DNA of 64,000 nt from Megaustenia siamemsis (GCA_032433765.1 JAVIAB010000051.1:53367328-53431327), one strand, 5' to 3'. Positions 23,389-35,844 are shown, numbered from the stretch's first letter. Notes: generated by a model from the letters alone, not told the origin. Numbers and translations are program-made.

Positions 23389-23900
23389 TCAAGGAAATAA
23401 GATTGCAATGTTGTTTCTTGTATAAATTTTACTGTTTTTTGTAATTCTTGCAGTGGCCCATAGAGTTTTGTCTGTAGTGTTGTTTCTATGGGTTTTCCTC
23501 AGTCTACTATATTCAGTACAATCTTGAAGTATGTGTTCAGCCTGTCCACATGTACATGTGGCTGAGTGCCAATTTTTAATTTTGCGTACATGTGACTGTG
23601 GAATAGATTGTGCCCTGTTCTGAGGTGTATAATGATAATTTGTTCCCATCTATTCATATTATGAAAGGCATCTTGATTTGGGGTTTGCGGTTTTCTGACT
23701 GATTTAATTATCTGTTTCTTCTGATGTTATGTAACTGGTGTATCTGGTTGTTTGCCTATTGAAACCAGCTGGTCTGCTTTCTCATTTCCTGATATTCCAC
23801 AGTGAAATAGGATCCACTGCAGGGCAACCTTGTGATACTTGCAGAGTTCAGAAATAAGGTCTGCAGATGTGGTAATTTTCTGTAATGTAATGCCTGGAGT
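23389..23900 (-). pseudogene. LINE tail after RNase H
   Basis: Minus-strand frame 23389-23649 encodes a cysteine/histidine tail typical of RNase-H-bearing LINEs: KNWHSATCTCGQAEHILQDC. Upstream sequence to about 23900 contains degraded RNase H (HCGISGNEKADQLVSIG-like, near 23760-23810 read on the minus strand). Confidence 0.65.
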
Positions 23901-24332
23901 GCTAATCTGTCAGAGACACGACAGGCTGTGAGCCAAAATTACTGTTCAGCTGTTTTTTTATTGTCAACTTTATTGCCTGGATTTCTACATCATAACTGTA
24001 ATGAGATATCTAAACTTAGGAGCTAAGAAAACACAGAAGAAATACTGAATGTTTGACTTGGTGGTTGAAGTGTTAAAATTGTAAACATTTCAAATTTGGC
24101 TGCTAGATGTGGATCTGTATGTAATGATGATCAAGGACCATGAGGTCAATGTAAGACTCTTTGATGTTGATGTAGTTCCTTTCATGATTTCCTGGCTCTG
24201 CTGGAGGATTCAAAGCACGTCCTTCCTAGAGAAGCGCACTACTAGGTCTTGTATATTAATGGACCCCTGCTATTGTGGGGTTGGAGTGACCCACACCTAA
24301 TTAACTATTATGTTTGAACACATATGTATTTA
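23901..24332. other. No gene recognised
   Basis: No supported ORF or repeat in this stretch. Confidence 0.4.
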
Positions 24333-25290
24333 GGGAGCCGCGATAGCTCAGTGGTTAGTGAATTGGACTACAAAGGACAAGAGGTAGGGTTCGATCCCAA
24401 CCGACGGCTTCCGGGTTCTATCTATCTATCTATTGACCTTTCGAGCCGTAACCGGCCCATAGGGCGTAGACCAAGATACACCTTCTCCTATATGAATTTT
24501 TGTTCTAGCAGTTTCTTTTAAAGATATTTTATCAAATCTCGCCATCTGTCTCTGTTCTGTGCAAGCAGTTCTATCTCATTGAGGGAGCCGATTCCTGCTG
24601 CTCTTGCCTCTCTCATCAATGTTCTTCTCAGTGTCTCCCTGGGTCTTCCTCTTTTTCTTTTACCTGTTGTTTCCCATATGAGGGCTTGCTTTGCTATTCG
24701 ATTATTATCTCTTCTCATCACATGTCCAACGTATGACCATCGTCTTTTCTTTATTACTGAAGATATTAGTGGTTGATTGGCGATTTCTCTAATTTCCTCG
24801 TTTGTTTTGAATTCGTTCCATTCTATACCAAGTATTTTCCTTAGACATTTATTTTCGAATGCGTTCAACTTTGTTTCTATATCTCTTGTTGTTTTCCAGC
24901 TTTCACACGCATACGTAAGGGTTGATAGTACATTTGATTTGAATAGCCTAAGTTTTGTGTTTGTGCTAATGAGTTTTGATTTCCACAACTTTTCAAGGCT
25001 TCTGAAAGACATTGCTGCTTTAGCCAGTCTGATTCTAATTTCTTTGCTCGTATCCCCTTCTCGATCAATGTGACTTCCAAGATAGATGAAGTGATCGATC
25101 TCTTCTACTGGTTTGTTTTCCATGTATATTCTTCCGGGTTCACACAGCCTTTAATGGGCACCAGATTATTTTCTGGGAAAGTAAAGCGGCACGAGCGTAA
25201 TACCGATATTACCCCAAAAATCATGTGCTGAAGGTCTAAAATTTATGGTCACCATATTCCCTATATGCCACTTGGCGTGATGGGTACTTT
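24333..25290 (+). mobile_element. SINE-A interrupted by a LINE-A insertion
   Basis: SINE-A head 24333-24417 (GATAGCTCAGTGGTTAGTG A box; GGTTCGATCCC B box) resumes at 25131-25290 (CACACAGCCTTTAATGGGCA to CCACTTGGCGTGATGGG). The 10 bp CTTCCGGGTT at 24408-24417 is repeated at 25131-25140, a target duplication of the inserted LINE. The SINE ends in a T-rich run near 25290. Confidence 0.92.
24418..25130 (-). pseudogene. LINE-A, 713 bp 5'-truncated insertion
   Basis: Minus strand: an uninterrupted 201-codon frame (24518-25123) from [18 protein letters not shown] to the stop RWRDLIKYL, then the 3' UTR and TATCTATCTATC tail. Its 5' truncation and 10 bp target duplication show target-primed insertion into the SINE. 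It lacks endonuclease and RT and cannot move itself. Confidence 0.93.
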
Positions 25291-25324
25291 ACTTATTTTT
25301 TTTTTTTTTTTTTTTTTACATATG

Positions 25325-25587
25325 AGATAGAGTTGCTTGCACAGAACAGAGACAAATGGTGAGATTTGATAAAAGGTCTTTACAAGGATTGAAAACTATC
25401 TATTGTCCTTTCGAGCCGAAGACGGCACATAGGGCAGAACCACAATCTTAAAAACAGAAACCTTGCATGCCAAAATGGCACATATTGCAGAGAAAACTGC
25501 TAGAATAAAAATTTAGATAAGAGAAAGAGTATCTGGGTCTATGTCCTATGAGCTGGCTATGGCTCAAAAGGTCAATAGATAGATTTA
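25325..25587 (+). pseudogene. LINE-A 3' end, rearranged
   Basis: LINE-A pieces: GAGATAGAGTTGCTTGCACA through GATTTGATAAAA (25325-25395), an inverted snippet TCTATTGTCCTTTCGAGCCG (25397-25430), then AAAACTGCTAGAATAAAAAT to AAAAGGTCAATAGATAGAT at 25587. The internal inversion of a 3' UTR piece suggests a complex insertion. Confidence 0.7.
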
Positions 25588-27119
25588 GGTCTTAATTAGC
25601 TATGAGTTACTGGCCCTGCGATGGCAACTGCTTGAGCTCCCTGCATTGGGTTGCAGAAATAAAACATTGATAGAATGGTGTCAAGAATTGGTGACCTGGT
25701 CTGTAAGCATTGGAAACATCAGGTTTAATAAAATTAATTGATGCCACTTCATTCGAAAGCTGTTTGTGGAATCAAAGATACAACACTCCCTCATGCCCTC
25801 ACAATTTGAAGAACTCAAGACTGTTTCTCAGTTTATTACTATGAACAATCAATATTTTCAAAGTGACCCAAAAACAGTTGAGTGCAAGAACGTGATCTGT
25901 ACAGATTACAAATATAATTACCGGAACGTTCATTTGTAACATATTTATTACAATTTTTAGTAATATTGAAAATGATATTTTGCTGGCACATATGAGTGAG
26001 GGCCATTTTAGACTAAGTGTTTCATGGGATCCTGCATCCAAAATAGAACACTGAGTGGATTAAGTTTAATTGTATCATGACATATAATTGTAATGTTCAT
26101 ATCGTAGAGATATGTTCACTTAATCTCATGGTTAATTGATGAGTTGTGAGTGAGAGTTATGTGATATGCATTTGTTGACGTTTCATTATTGCATTCCTTT
26201 CATACAAGTTTTCCATTGTTATCAGCATTTAAGTGTTGCTATATGACAAATTTTCCATCACATTTTTAAAATGTTTATAATTAATACATTTTAAATTAAA
26301 AGCTACAAAATAATTTGTTATATGTTTCAAAAGAAAATCCTTGTGATAACATAACTTGTAATATAATCTTATTTAAAAATGTATTTCAGTGAGAAATATA
26401 TTTACTTCTAAAGATTACATCTACACATAGACAGTGTCTTTGAATGTCCCATACAAACATGTTAATGTTTCTATGAGTTATAAAGCATCAATATATATTT
26501 TCAAAGTTATATTTTTATTAGTGAGGTTGTACTTTAATATAGTTGTCACATTTTAACATGCTACATTGACATTTATTTTGAGGGATTGACATTAACTGCA
26601 ATATATTTGTGTTTTTTCTTTCTTGTAGCAGCCCTTTTTGCTGCAACACCACACATTAACCTGTGGTATCTTTCTTCAACCTAAAACCATAGGCATATGT
26701 TTATTATGTCAATTTATTCTCACTTTTCTTGGACCTTGACTCACTAGTAGTGATATCTGCCAGTTAAGTTTATTGAAAAGCAAACTGGTACTTAAAGAGT
26801 TAGTACTATGTAGCTGGAAATTATCTTGTTTGAAAGAAAGTGGTCTTTACAATAGTGGCTGCTGTTGTGCTTGTTATTGATCTAGCTGGACACCTGTTTT
26901 TTTGACCAGTGCATTGTACTGCTTGGGAGTCTGTGGATTTCATATCTAACCAGGTTTCTTTCCATGCACAGGATCCTTATGGTTACAATTTAATTTGTAT
27001 TTTCTCCAATTTTGTCCAGGCTGTGACATACAACCTAATCTTTTGATCTTAAAAAGCTATTTTTTTAAATTAATGTGTTGATTTATTTGCAATTGCCTGA
27101 CAAATAACAGAATTTCTAG
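25588..27119. other. AT-rich intergenic stretch
   Basis: No gene or readable repeat. The 80-codon minus ORF (25799-26041) shows no recognisable content. Confidence 0.4.
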
Positions 27120-27395
27120 ATCTCTTAAAAGGAAATTAAGTAGGCATAAATGCATTGTGTTTTCATTTAACTTATGCCTTTTGGCCAAACTCATCTATCT
27201 TCAGCACAACATTTGTGAGTACCAGTTGCCTTTCCTCTTGATCCCTACTTACTTGACCAGACTAGTTAGTCTTCCCTCTAAGGGTACCACAAGGAGGTGA
27301 AGTATGATCTGGATAGTCCTGATTCACTGATCCTGACAGTCAGCTATGAGTAACTGACCACTTTCTGCCTTGTTGTTGATGCCTTTTCCCCTAAT
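27120..27395. repeat. Interspersed repeat R1, copy 2
   Basis: Matches 840-1115 and 43130-43395: AATTAAGTAGGCATAAATGC, TTCAGCACAACATTTGTGAG, GACCAGACTAGTTAGTCT and GATCTGGATAGTCCTGATTC. Confidence 0.55.
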
Positions 27396-28110
27396 CATAA
27401 CAACATCCTCAATGCATGTCAGATAAAACAACAAGTGACCAGATGCTTCTTTAGTATATCCCTCAGCATGTTGTAACTAACAACACCAACTCTGTGTTGA
27501 TTTACTAGTCTGTCTCTCTACATAGGAATTTTGTTTCAATTAAATTTTCACCTTAGAACTTGCTGTTCTTTCTTTTCATGCAATTAACTTGACAACAGAA
27601 AAATACTGTATTATCACTGTCAACATCCTTTATATTTTTTAATTTAGTTAATTTTCAAGAAATTCATTTTTTTTTTAATGATGAAGGGAGATTTCCTCCC
27701 CTGTCGGTGAGACATCAAACAAACCTTTGTAACACAGGATTGCCAGTGAACAGTGCTAAGAGGGAGCCGAACATATGGCTGGATTGATGGACTGACAGCC
27801 GCTGTGTCAATAGACAACACAATACCTCCGACACACCCACAGCTCATTGGGTTTGATTTTCAGGCCATAAATCTAACCAGTCAGGAAATGATTACAGCAT
27901 GTGATTCCTGTCCTTCTGCTTAGGTAAACACACATGTACCAGGTACTTCTAAGTGATGGGTGAGCATCATACTTTCACCCCTGTGAACCTATAACCTTGC
28001 TAAAACATATATTTTTGTCTTAATTGGGTGTGGAGTTGTTAGTTGCAATGTTATAATAACCATTTTTTAAGAGCATAATGTATAGGGATGTGTCAATAAC
28101 TTCTAGGTAC
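27396..28110. other. No gene recognised
   Basis: Contains a T/A-rich run near 27668 and no supported gene. Confidence 0.35.
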
Positions 28111-28114
28111 TATA

Positions 28115-28265
28115 TAGTTCATCTCTGCTTCCGCCTGTCTTCTCTATGTATATTTTGGCCTTCCTCTTGGTCTCATCCCTTGGGGGTTCCAGAAAAGGGC
28201 CTGTGTACATCTTTCAATTGGATTCTCTAGTGCCACACCTATCCAGTGCCATTATCTTTGTTTTA
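28115..28265 (-). pseudogene. LINE-F fragment
   Basis: Minus strand encodes degraded WHWIG..LENPIERCTQALFW and NPQGMRPRGRPKYT, the same tail as LINE-F at 39260-39660 ([19 protein letters not shown]). Confidence 0.6.
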
Positions 28266-28439
28266 TTTTAAATAATTTTGTCAAAATGTTTTCAGGATAC
28301 GAGTTCTATAATAATAAGAACTGTATATTTACTTATTTTAATTATCATATATATCTTAAATGTTACCTTCTTGTAATGGGGTAGGGTTCCTCCATATCTG
28401 AAAGCTTGTGGAGAATGTGTTGTGCCAACATTTTACTGT

Positions 28440-28606
28440 GACCAACAACACATATTTATAGGTGATGTCAGACTGCCCTACTTTTTCAGAAAAATTAAGT
28501 ACTACCTATTTAAGGTTGGGTGAACCTAGGAGCCATCAATCGGGATTAAATTCAACCTCTTGTCCTTGGTTGAGTTCACCAACCACTGACCCACAATGGC
28601 TCTTTC
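28440..28606 (-). mobile_element. Old SINE-A copy
   Basis: Reverse complement of the SINE-A body (CCTATTTAAGGTTGGGTGAA, then AGGAGCCATCAATCGGGATT), diverged and without the far 3' end. Confidence 0.6.
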
Positions 28607-29581
28607 TTATTATAAAAAAATGTTTATTTAATTTCTTGCATGTCCACAATATGGGTAGCTATCTTTTAATAAAATTTTATTATTTTTTGTATAAAGTATT
28701 AGAGCTCTTCATCATTGTTTAATGATGTTTCATAAAGCCTCATTATTGTTATACATTGTTACAAAACTCTTTCTCAGTGTTAGAGACATATATTTACATA
28801 TATTTTCAGCAAGATTGCTTTTGTGCAAACTATCGTGTACTTTACATCTTACATTCACCATGTGGGGGGTGTGTTTCTTTGCCATTTGCTTAAATCTTAC
28901 GTCACATTTACTCTATTTTATTACGAGTGAGATACACGTACAAATAATTTTCATTCACTTGAGCTAGCAATTGCAAAATAAAATGTATAAATTAAAAACA
29001 TTTAAGAAAATGTATCTTGTTCTCACATATCCCAAATGGGGTAGGGGGGTAAGAAATATATTTCAAAAGATACTTATCTATGTCAGATCAGTATGAAGAA
29101 ACAAAATATTTGGAACTTGAGAATTAAAAAACAATTTGACAGTAGGAAACATGATGGTAGAAGAAAGTACTGAATAGTTTGTTATCATATAATGTAAGAG
29201 TGTCAGTTATAAGAGGAACGATGACCAGGTGGGACAATGTTTAGAGGAGAGACTTGGGTTGCCTATTCTAACCACTTTGTTGATGTTAAAAATCTACAAT
29301 ATAACATTGTCCTGTTATGACAGCATGATTACTGAATCTGTGAACTGTTGTATCATTTACAAATACACTTAATGAGTGAAAAGAAATTACATAAGTAATA
29401 TTTTTCATGTTGAATGTAAACTGTTCAAGAGTTTACTAATCTGTTCTGTAATATTTAAGTAAGTCATGCTGCAATAAAAATTGTTGAATCATTACTTTAT
29501 CTGCATTAATGTTGTTCTCTTGTTTGTACTATAATAATTTTTATTTTGCCTAATTAAAGTATTGAACATATCAGATTTATT
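28607..29581. other. AT-rich stretch, no gene recognised
   Basis: The 86- and 81-codon ORFs near 28462-28967 are SINE-derived or accidental. No other feature. Confidence 0.4.
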
Positions 29582-30055
29582 ATGGCAAATATGCTATTGT
29601 TAAGTATGCAGAAGCCTGTGAGCTGGCTCCCTTCAGCCCATGGCAAATATGTTATTGTTAAGGATGCAGAAGCCTGTGAGCTGGCACCCTTCAGCACATG
29701 GCAAATATGTTATTGTTAAGGATGCAGAAGCCTGTGAGCTGGCACCCTTAAGCCCATGGCAAATATGTTATTGTTAAGGATGCAGAAGCCTGTGAGCTGG
29801 CGCCCTTCAGCACATGGCAAATATGTTATTGTTAAGTATGCAGAAGCCTGTGAGCTGGCACCCTTCAGCACATGGAAAATATGTTATTGTTAAGGATGCA
29901 GAAGCCTGTGAGCTGGCACCCTTCAGCCCATGGCAAATATGTTATTGTTAAGGATGCAGAAGCCTGTGAGCTGGCACCCTTCAGCACATGGCAAATATGC
30001 TATTGTTAAGGATGCAGAAGCCAGTGAGCTGGCACCCTTCAGCCCATGGCAAATA
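29582..30055 (+). repeat. 58 bp minisatellite, 8 units plus a stub
   Basis: Units start ATGGCAAATATGTTATTGTT at 29582, 29640, 29698, 29756, 29814, 29872, 29930 and 29988, each exactly 58 bp and nearly identical (variants T/G and C/A at a few sites). A ninth unit starts at 30046 and is cut after 10 bp by a Tigger element inserted at TA. Confidence 0.95.
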
Positions 30056-30929
30056 CAGTCGAACCTGGTCTTAGGACCACCTGTTTAAAGCGTTTCCCTG
30101 GTTATAGGACCGGGTCTACAATTTCCCCGAGTTTTTTACTATATGCTAACACTGATTACGGCGCTCACCGTATGACGCGACCAGAGACCAGGCTAATTAA
30201 CCGCCGCCAATGTTATTTATCCCGTTTACGACACGCGGGTAATAGACCGAGATAACGATACACTGACCAGCCAGTCCTCCTCCGTCTCGCTGGGAGCCAT
30301 AAACGATCGACACAGGTGTCTACAGGTGTCGAAGTTTTCCTGTATTTAGTGAGTCCCAGATTACAGTGGGACGTGTTACGTTTATCAGTCAATACTGGTG
30401 TGAGAAACACGGCAGACGCAGATCTATGATTCGTGAAGTGACATCACTTCGCGGTTCCGTCTAGACCAGAGTAGACCATTGCGTGGCCCGTATAAATTAC
30501 AGGAATTAACTAAAGAATTAGTCATTGCCCGCTTAGAGTGTATTCACGTACATGTACAGTATCTCAGTGAATTATTTTTGTGGATTTTAAAAGTGTTACA
30601 CACAATATAGGAAATGGTCAGTGTCAAAAGTGTAAAACCAAAAGCATTAACGCTGGAAGAACGAATATCAGTGATTCGACAAAATATTTTTGTGTGTTTA
30701 ACTATCGTGTTTTATGAAAAGTGTCCAACCAGTGGCTATTGTAGACCGACATGTGCACTATGTTCTACTCATGGATTACGCTGATTTGCAGGTTAGTTTT
30801 CATAGTGCTTAGGATAAAATTTTTTTTATCGCTCTATTTATTATGTGAAACCTGTGAGGCAGGACCACCTGTCCTATGGGACCAGTTTTTGAAAGTCCCG
30901 TGAATGGTCGCCTTAGACAGGTTCGACTG
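30056..30929 (+). mobile_element. Tigger/pogo non-autonomous element, copy 1
   Basis: Terminal inverted repeats CAGTCGAACCTG...CAGGTTCGACTG are flanked by TA (30054-30055 and 30930-30931), as in the Tc1/mariner superfamily; a TTATAGGACC sub-terminal sequence fits Tigger/pogo. At 30614 an ATG opens a short frame with KPKALTLEERISVIRQ, the start of a CENP-B-type HTH, so this copy keeps the first codons of its lost transposase. Near-identical copy at 48869-49741. Confidence 0.88.
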
Positions 30930-31269
30930 TATAAATAGTAGTTTAAGACTCAATATTCAAAGTCACCAGAAACAAGAGTTAGATCATTTGTTTGGTATGT
31001 TGATGCCTTGGCTGATTCTTGATAATGATCAAATGATTTGGGTTAACACAAGCTGTTGGCTCATAGACTGGAAGTTGATTTGGTGATTGCAATGGCATTC
31101 TGATTTGCCAGGTTCTTTTGAAGAAGTTGAAGCTTGTCCATCCTAGTGGTACTGCAGTACCAGATCTTCTTTATTAACATTACCCCACCACTATGGAGAC
31201 AATGGTGATCTTCACCCCATTAATTCCTAATGATTCATAACTGACCCCTGTCAGTTTTGACATAGACTG

Positions 31270-31568
31270 TTAGCAGGATGAGAAGAGATAATAACCGAAT
31301 AGCAAAGCAAGCCCTCATGTGGGAAACAACAGGTAAGAGGAAAAGAGGAAGACCCAGAGAGACACTGAGAAGAACATTGATGAGAGAGGCATGAGCAGCA
31401 GGAATCGGCTCCCTCAATGAGATAGAGCTGCTTGCACAGAACAGAGACAAATGGCAATTTTTTGATAAAATATCTTTAAAGGAATTGAAAACTGCTAGAA
31501 CAAAAATTCAGATAAGAGAGGGAGTATCTTGGTATACGCCCTATGGGCTGGCTACGGCTCGAAAGGTC
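31270..31568 (+). pseudogene. LINE-A 3' end fragment
   Basis: Plus-strand LINE-A tail: [20 protein letters not shown], then [18 protein letters not shown], then the 3' UTR AAAACTGCTAGAACAAAAAT to GGCTCGAAAGGTCAATAGAT. One stop falls in the arginine-rich region. It leads directly into the GATA tract. Confidence 0.9.
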
Positions 31569-31569
31569 A

Positions 31570-31637
<68 letters not shown>

Positions 31638-31638
31638 C

Positions 31639-31673
<35 letters not shown>

Positions 31674-31680
31674 CTAGCTA
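31569..31680 (+). repeat. GATA microsatellite grown from a LINE-A tail
   Basis: About 27 units of GATA/TAGA with a few GCTA variants, continuous with the LINE-A 3' end whose normal tail is three to five units. Confidence 0.95.
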
Positions 31681-33466
31681 GCAGGAATCCAACTGTTTTA
31701 GCAGGTAAAGTAAGGCCTTGTTCACTGGGGTTTTCATTTAAAAAATCCTTCAGATAATGAGCTCATAGTCTGCTACAATAATTCTAGGGTTGGATCAGCA
31801 ATGTCTATATTAACTCCATGTAAATCTTATATTACTTGCCAGCAAGTGAGGCTGATGTGATTACTTTTATCTCACAGAAATCCAATTTACATGCAGGTCA
31901 GCTATATTAGAACCCACTCACTTAAACAAAAGAGAGCATGATAGCAGAATGGTGCTCAATGATAACAATGGACAAAAAACACCACAAGCAGCAAGACATC
32001 ACAATAAAGATGTATGAATGTATTTAGTTAGCACAACCATCTACAGACAAATTTAATTATGAACAAAAACCATTTGTTGTTTTTTTTAAAAAAAAAAAAA
32101 TATGTATTTCTAAGAACTGACACATTTTAGCACCCTTCTATTATTTTGTTCCTATCCATTCACTCATTCTTACTTACATCTATCCCATCATCTTACCACA
32201 TGTACATAAACACTGTACCAAATATATGGAAATGTACAGACTCACTTACATAAACAGTCAAAAATATATAGACACTCACATAAACAGGCAAAAATATATA
32301 GACACTCACATTTTTATAAACATGTGATGATTATTTTGTTAAACCAGGTTTTTCCTCAATAGAATGGAATGTCTGGACTAATAATAAAAAGCTGTCAATC
32401 AATGCAACTGTATTTTCTTATTGCCCACTAACAGCAATCATACTCTTGCAAGTAGATGATAATGATATCTTGAGTCTACAGATACAACTATTGGCTCAGC
32501 TAGGGAGATTATGAAATTTCTAAAAAAAAAATAGATTGTGCTATTTTTATTGAGTGTGTCTGGGTAGCTGACACTAGTAAAACTCAAAGGTTAAAAATAT
32601 GCAGACAAATTTGAAAAGAAAGTAGGGGAAAACTACTATAACTAAACACTAATACACACACACAACTTGTAAAAGGACAAACACGCAATGGTTAGGTGAG
32701 AATAAAGATGCATACTACCAGATCAGAGGAAAAAAAAAAAAGTGATAACACATTTCATAAGCTGTGCCTAATTAAACTGTGTAGAGATATTGCAGCTTTT
32801 TGTGATTTGTTGCACATTGTACTTAATATTCATTTAAGAGAGGATTGAAAAGAAGACTTATTAGTTTGTTCTTAGTATAATCATATCAAATATTACAATA
32901 AAGATTGTAGTCTGTCTCTGGTCAAATCCCATCACCAAAAAGTTTGGGGAAAACTAGTGTTACTCTAGTCCCCTTATGAAGCACACAGACCCAGGAGGTC
33001 ATATTTGTTTCATGTAACACTTAGGCAAGTGTTTTATATTTTTTAAGTCCAATAACTGGCGACTGCAGTGATCAGTTCTCAGTCTAATAATAAACACTTG
33101 GTAAACACTCTTGATAAAGAATGGTATGCCTCAATTGCACAGGCTTTGGACTCTCTTTATGTTATACAATCTTGAATTATCTTTTATGTATATCTACCTT
33201 CTCTTTTCCAATGATTTTTTTTTTTGGCACGAATTCATTCTACAATTATTTTACTGAATCTACTCCTGATTAATGTTAGTGGATTGAAATAAGAGTTGAC
33301 AAGAAAACCGTATGACAACTGCACAAGGTGTACAGCCTTTGTTTTCCAGCCCCACAGAAAACCCTCAGGAAACATCAAAATATAGAACATCAAAACCAGA
33401 ATGGTCATTTTTGTTTGTATTTGTGTTTCTGCAGGGCTATCTTATTTGAAATGAAATAAAATATTG
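31681..33466. other. No gene recognised
   Basis: A+T rich with several A runs; a 26 bp unit with AAAATATATAGACACTCACA occurs twice near 32250-32310. No supported ORF. Confidence 0.4.
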
Positions 33467-33840
33467 AAAAAAAAAAAAATAGAAAAGCAGTACGGTTAAA
33501 GCTTTACCTAATAAGTAAGTAAAAAGTACCCCCATCACGCCAAGTGGCATATAGGGAATATGGTGTTAGTGACCATAAATTTTACAGACCTTCAGCGCGT
33601 GATTTTTTGGGTAATGTGGTCAGTATTACGCCCGTGCCGCTTCACTTTCCCAGAAAAAAATCAGGTACCCATTTAAGGCTGGGTGAACCCGGAAGCCGTC
33701 GGTTGGGATCGAACCCTACCCTTACGTAATAAGTGGACAACACAAATTAGAACGATATTTTGGCTCAACAGGTCTTCAGCAGGAACAAACACACAGACAT
33801 GTATTTAAAATAATACACTTATTACATAACGTTTTAACCA
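33467..33840. repeat. Repeat R2 copy 2, interrupted by SINE-A
   Basis: R2 sequence at 33490-33514 and 33723-33840 (compare 23210-23320) is split by the minus-strand SINE-A. The target TAATAAGT appears at both junctions. Confidence 0.7.
33515..33722 (-). mobile_element. SINE-A copy nested in R2
   Basis: Reverse complement of the SINE-A body: CCCCATCACGCCAAGTGGCA, CTTCAGCGCGTGATTTTTTG, GGCTGGGTGAACCCGGAAGC and CGTCGGTTGGGATCGAACCC. The 5' head ends at the B box. Confidence 0.88.
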
Positions 33841-34390
33841 TAATGTTTTTTTTCTAAATTTTTTTTCATTTCTTCTTACCATTAGTTTTACTACAGCTTC
33901 ACATTTGTATGCATTTATACGGATTTCTTTGCTTTGACCCTATCTTATTTGATAATGTTATTGTGCTGGAGAGCTGTTAAACTTAGATAACTACCAGGTA
34001 CAATGATTGATAATGTTCTGTACCTTAAGTATGACGAAAACACACAAGAACAATAATGATCACATTTTTTTAATGAGATCAAAATCAAGAAATTATCAAA
34101 ATGATATTTACATCTGTCTTCTTTGGCAATATCAATAAACATTGCGGAAATTATTAAATTTCAATAAAAGAGACAAAAATATGCAACACTTTTTTTTACA
34201 TACATGAAGCATGTACTATTACATACATAATATGTGTGATACACATTTGTAGCCATCACTTATAAATAATGAAAATGGAGTAAGCACATAGTAGCCTCCA
34301 TCAGTCATTAAAAAAAAAACTATCTTTACGACACATAGTACCATTGCTGGTGTATGTCGGGGGGGGGGGGGGGGGGGGGGCAACGATAGA
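33841..34390. other. No gene; G24 homopolymer
   Basis: A run of about 24 G lies at 34358-34381. Otherwise A+T rich with no supported feature. Confidence 0.5.
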
Positions 34391-34394
34391 ACCA

Positions 34395-34545
34395 GAGGGA
34401 TAATGGCCGTTTGGTCGAGCAGTCGCCATAACGTGTGCGACTCAGGATTTTTATTTCAGCCCCGATAGAAAAAATCCTTTCTGTCTACCGCAGGCTTCGA
34501 ACACCGTACGTCAGCTTTTCAGCCAGCGGAACAGTCCATCAGTCA
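34395..34545 (+). mobile_element. SINE-D-like tRNA-derived repeat
   Basis: A tRNA-like start GGCCGTTTGGTCGAGCAGTC with GTGTGCGACTCAGG and a later GGCTTCGAACACC. Single copy in the window, so family assignment is tentative. Confidence 0.45.
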
Positions 34546-34589
34546 TATAAAATAATAATCCCATTTTTGGTGATGAGATCATAAATCAC

Positions 34590-35680
34590 TATGGATTTTG
34601 CAGCGCCCCTAGAAATGTTATTTTTTCATTTCTTTTGGAGTGTAATCTCTTATTCTGTGAATTTGTCTGCTTCTTGAGTTGGAGCTTTAGAGTGTGTTTC
34701 CAAAGATTACGGTCTGCAGCTATTTCTTCCCAGGCTGCATGGTTTATGCTCAGAGTCTTCATGTCACATTTACACACGTCTACAAATCAAAGTTTGGCCG
34801 CCTGCTAGTTCTTTTGCCATCTACTAGTTGTCATTATAGTAAATCTGTATATATACAACCTGTGTTCAATTCCTTCTGGAAGCAGTATGAATTGTACTCA
34901 TGGTTGGAAAAAATACCCTCACTGTCGACCCAGCCACTGGCAGAAATGGATACCAGGGTAGCACTCTAGGAATGTGAGGAATTTTGCCTGGCTCATGAGT
35001 TACGATGTGACACTTCAGGCAACACTAGATAGGAGTCTCTGAACACTTCTGGATAGGCGGCCGAGAACATATGAGTAAAAACCTGAGTGCTAAAACGTCG
35101 ATTCAAGTCTTGTACCTTTAGAGTATATCTTTTGGTGTGCAGCCATCTTTTATACGTGGCCAAGCCAGCATAACCTAGATTGTTTGAGCAGATAGTGTAG
35201 ATACCCTGGATATCTGTAAGATAACATTGCAGAGATGTTCCCATTTTTCCTCAGCGCTATTGCCATGTTCATGAGTGTTTAGCAACTCCTTGAAGGTCTT
35301 GTTGAACCACCTGACTTATCCAATATGTGTTAGCTTGCTAGAACCTATACATGGGTTTCTTCTTTACTTGCTTGGCACAGTGGAACCTCCTTGTCAGTAC
35401 TTTGATTTTATAGCAGACTAGTGAACTGCTGCTTCTCATGTTGTGCCGACGCCAAAATGCTAAAGTCGGAGTGTTCTCTCCAGGGTGCAAACATTGGCAG
35501 AAATAGAAAAAAATATGTTGTTGGCCATGCAACATGTTTCTTCTCTCCACGCAGCTAGGTGATCCAAAGGTCTAGCACGGCAAGAAGAGTTTGGTGCGAA
35601 CTGCGTCGCAAAAGTTGCCAGAGCAATGTTGAAATCAACACTGAACTGCCATAGGGACAATCACTTAATATATGCACAAA
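34590..35680 (-). pseudogene. Degraded LINE sequence
   Basis: The 3' part (34589-34777) encodes KCDMKTLSINHAAWEEIAAD followed by RNLWKHTLKLQL, a post-RT tail of the kind seen in LINE-G. The upstream minus-strand frames (35338-35660: FNIALATFATQFAPNSSC; WRRHNMRSS) look like a linker between endonuclease and RT. The assignment of the upstream half is weak. Confidence 0.45.
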
Positions 35681-35844
35681 GGTACACATGTTGGACAAAG
35701 AACTCTAAAGTGGCAGATTACCTTGGAAAATCAGGATAGGTTAGACAGGGAAGGAGTTCCAAATAGCTTCCAAAAGTAGAAGACTTCAAATTCTATAAAA
35801 TGAGTTCCTTCAACATCTTAAAGCGTGTGAAAAAATTGGTGTAA

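Noticed and set aside
24333..24417. Possible tRNA gene
   Set aside because: A and B boxes are present, but there is no complete cloverleaf and the same head is joined to a common body in several copies, so it is a SINE.
34358..34381. G24 tract as a regulatory quadruplex
   Set aside because: A pure homopolymer next to low-complexity DNA; more likely a slippage or sequencing product, with no gene nearby to regulate.
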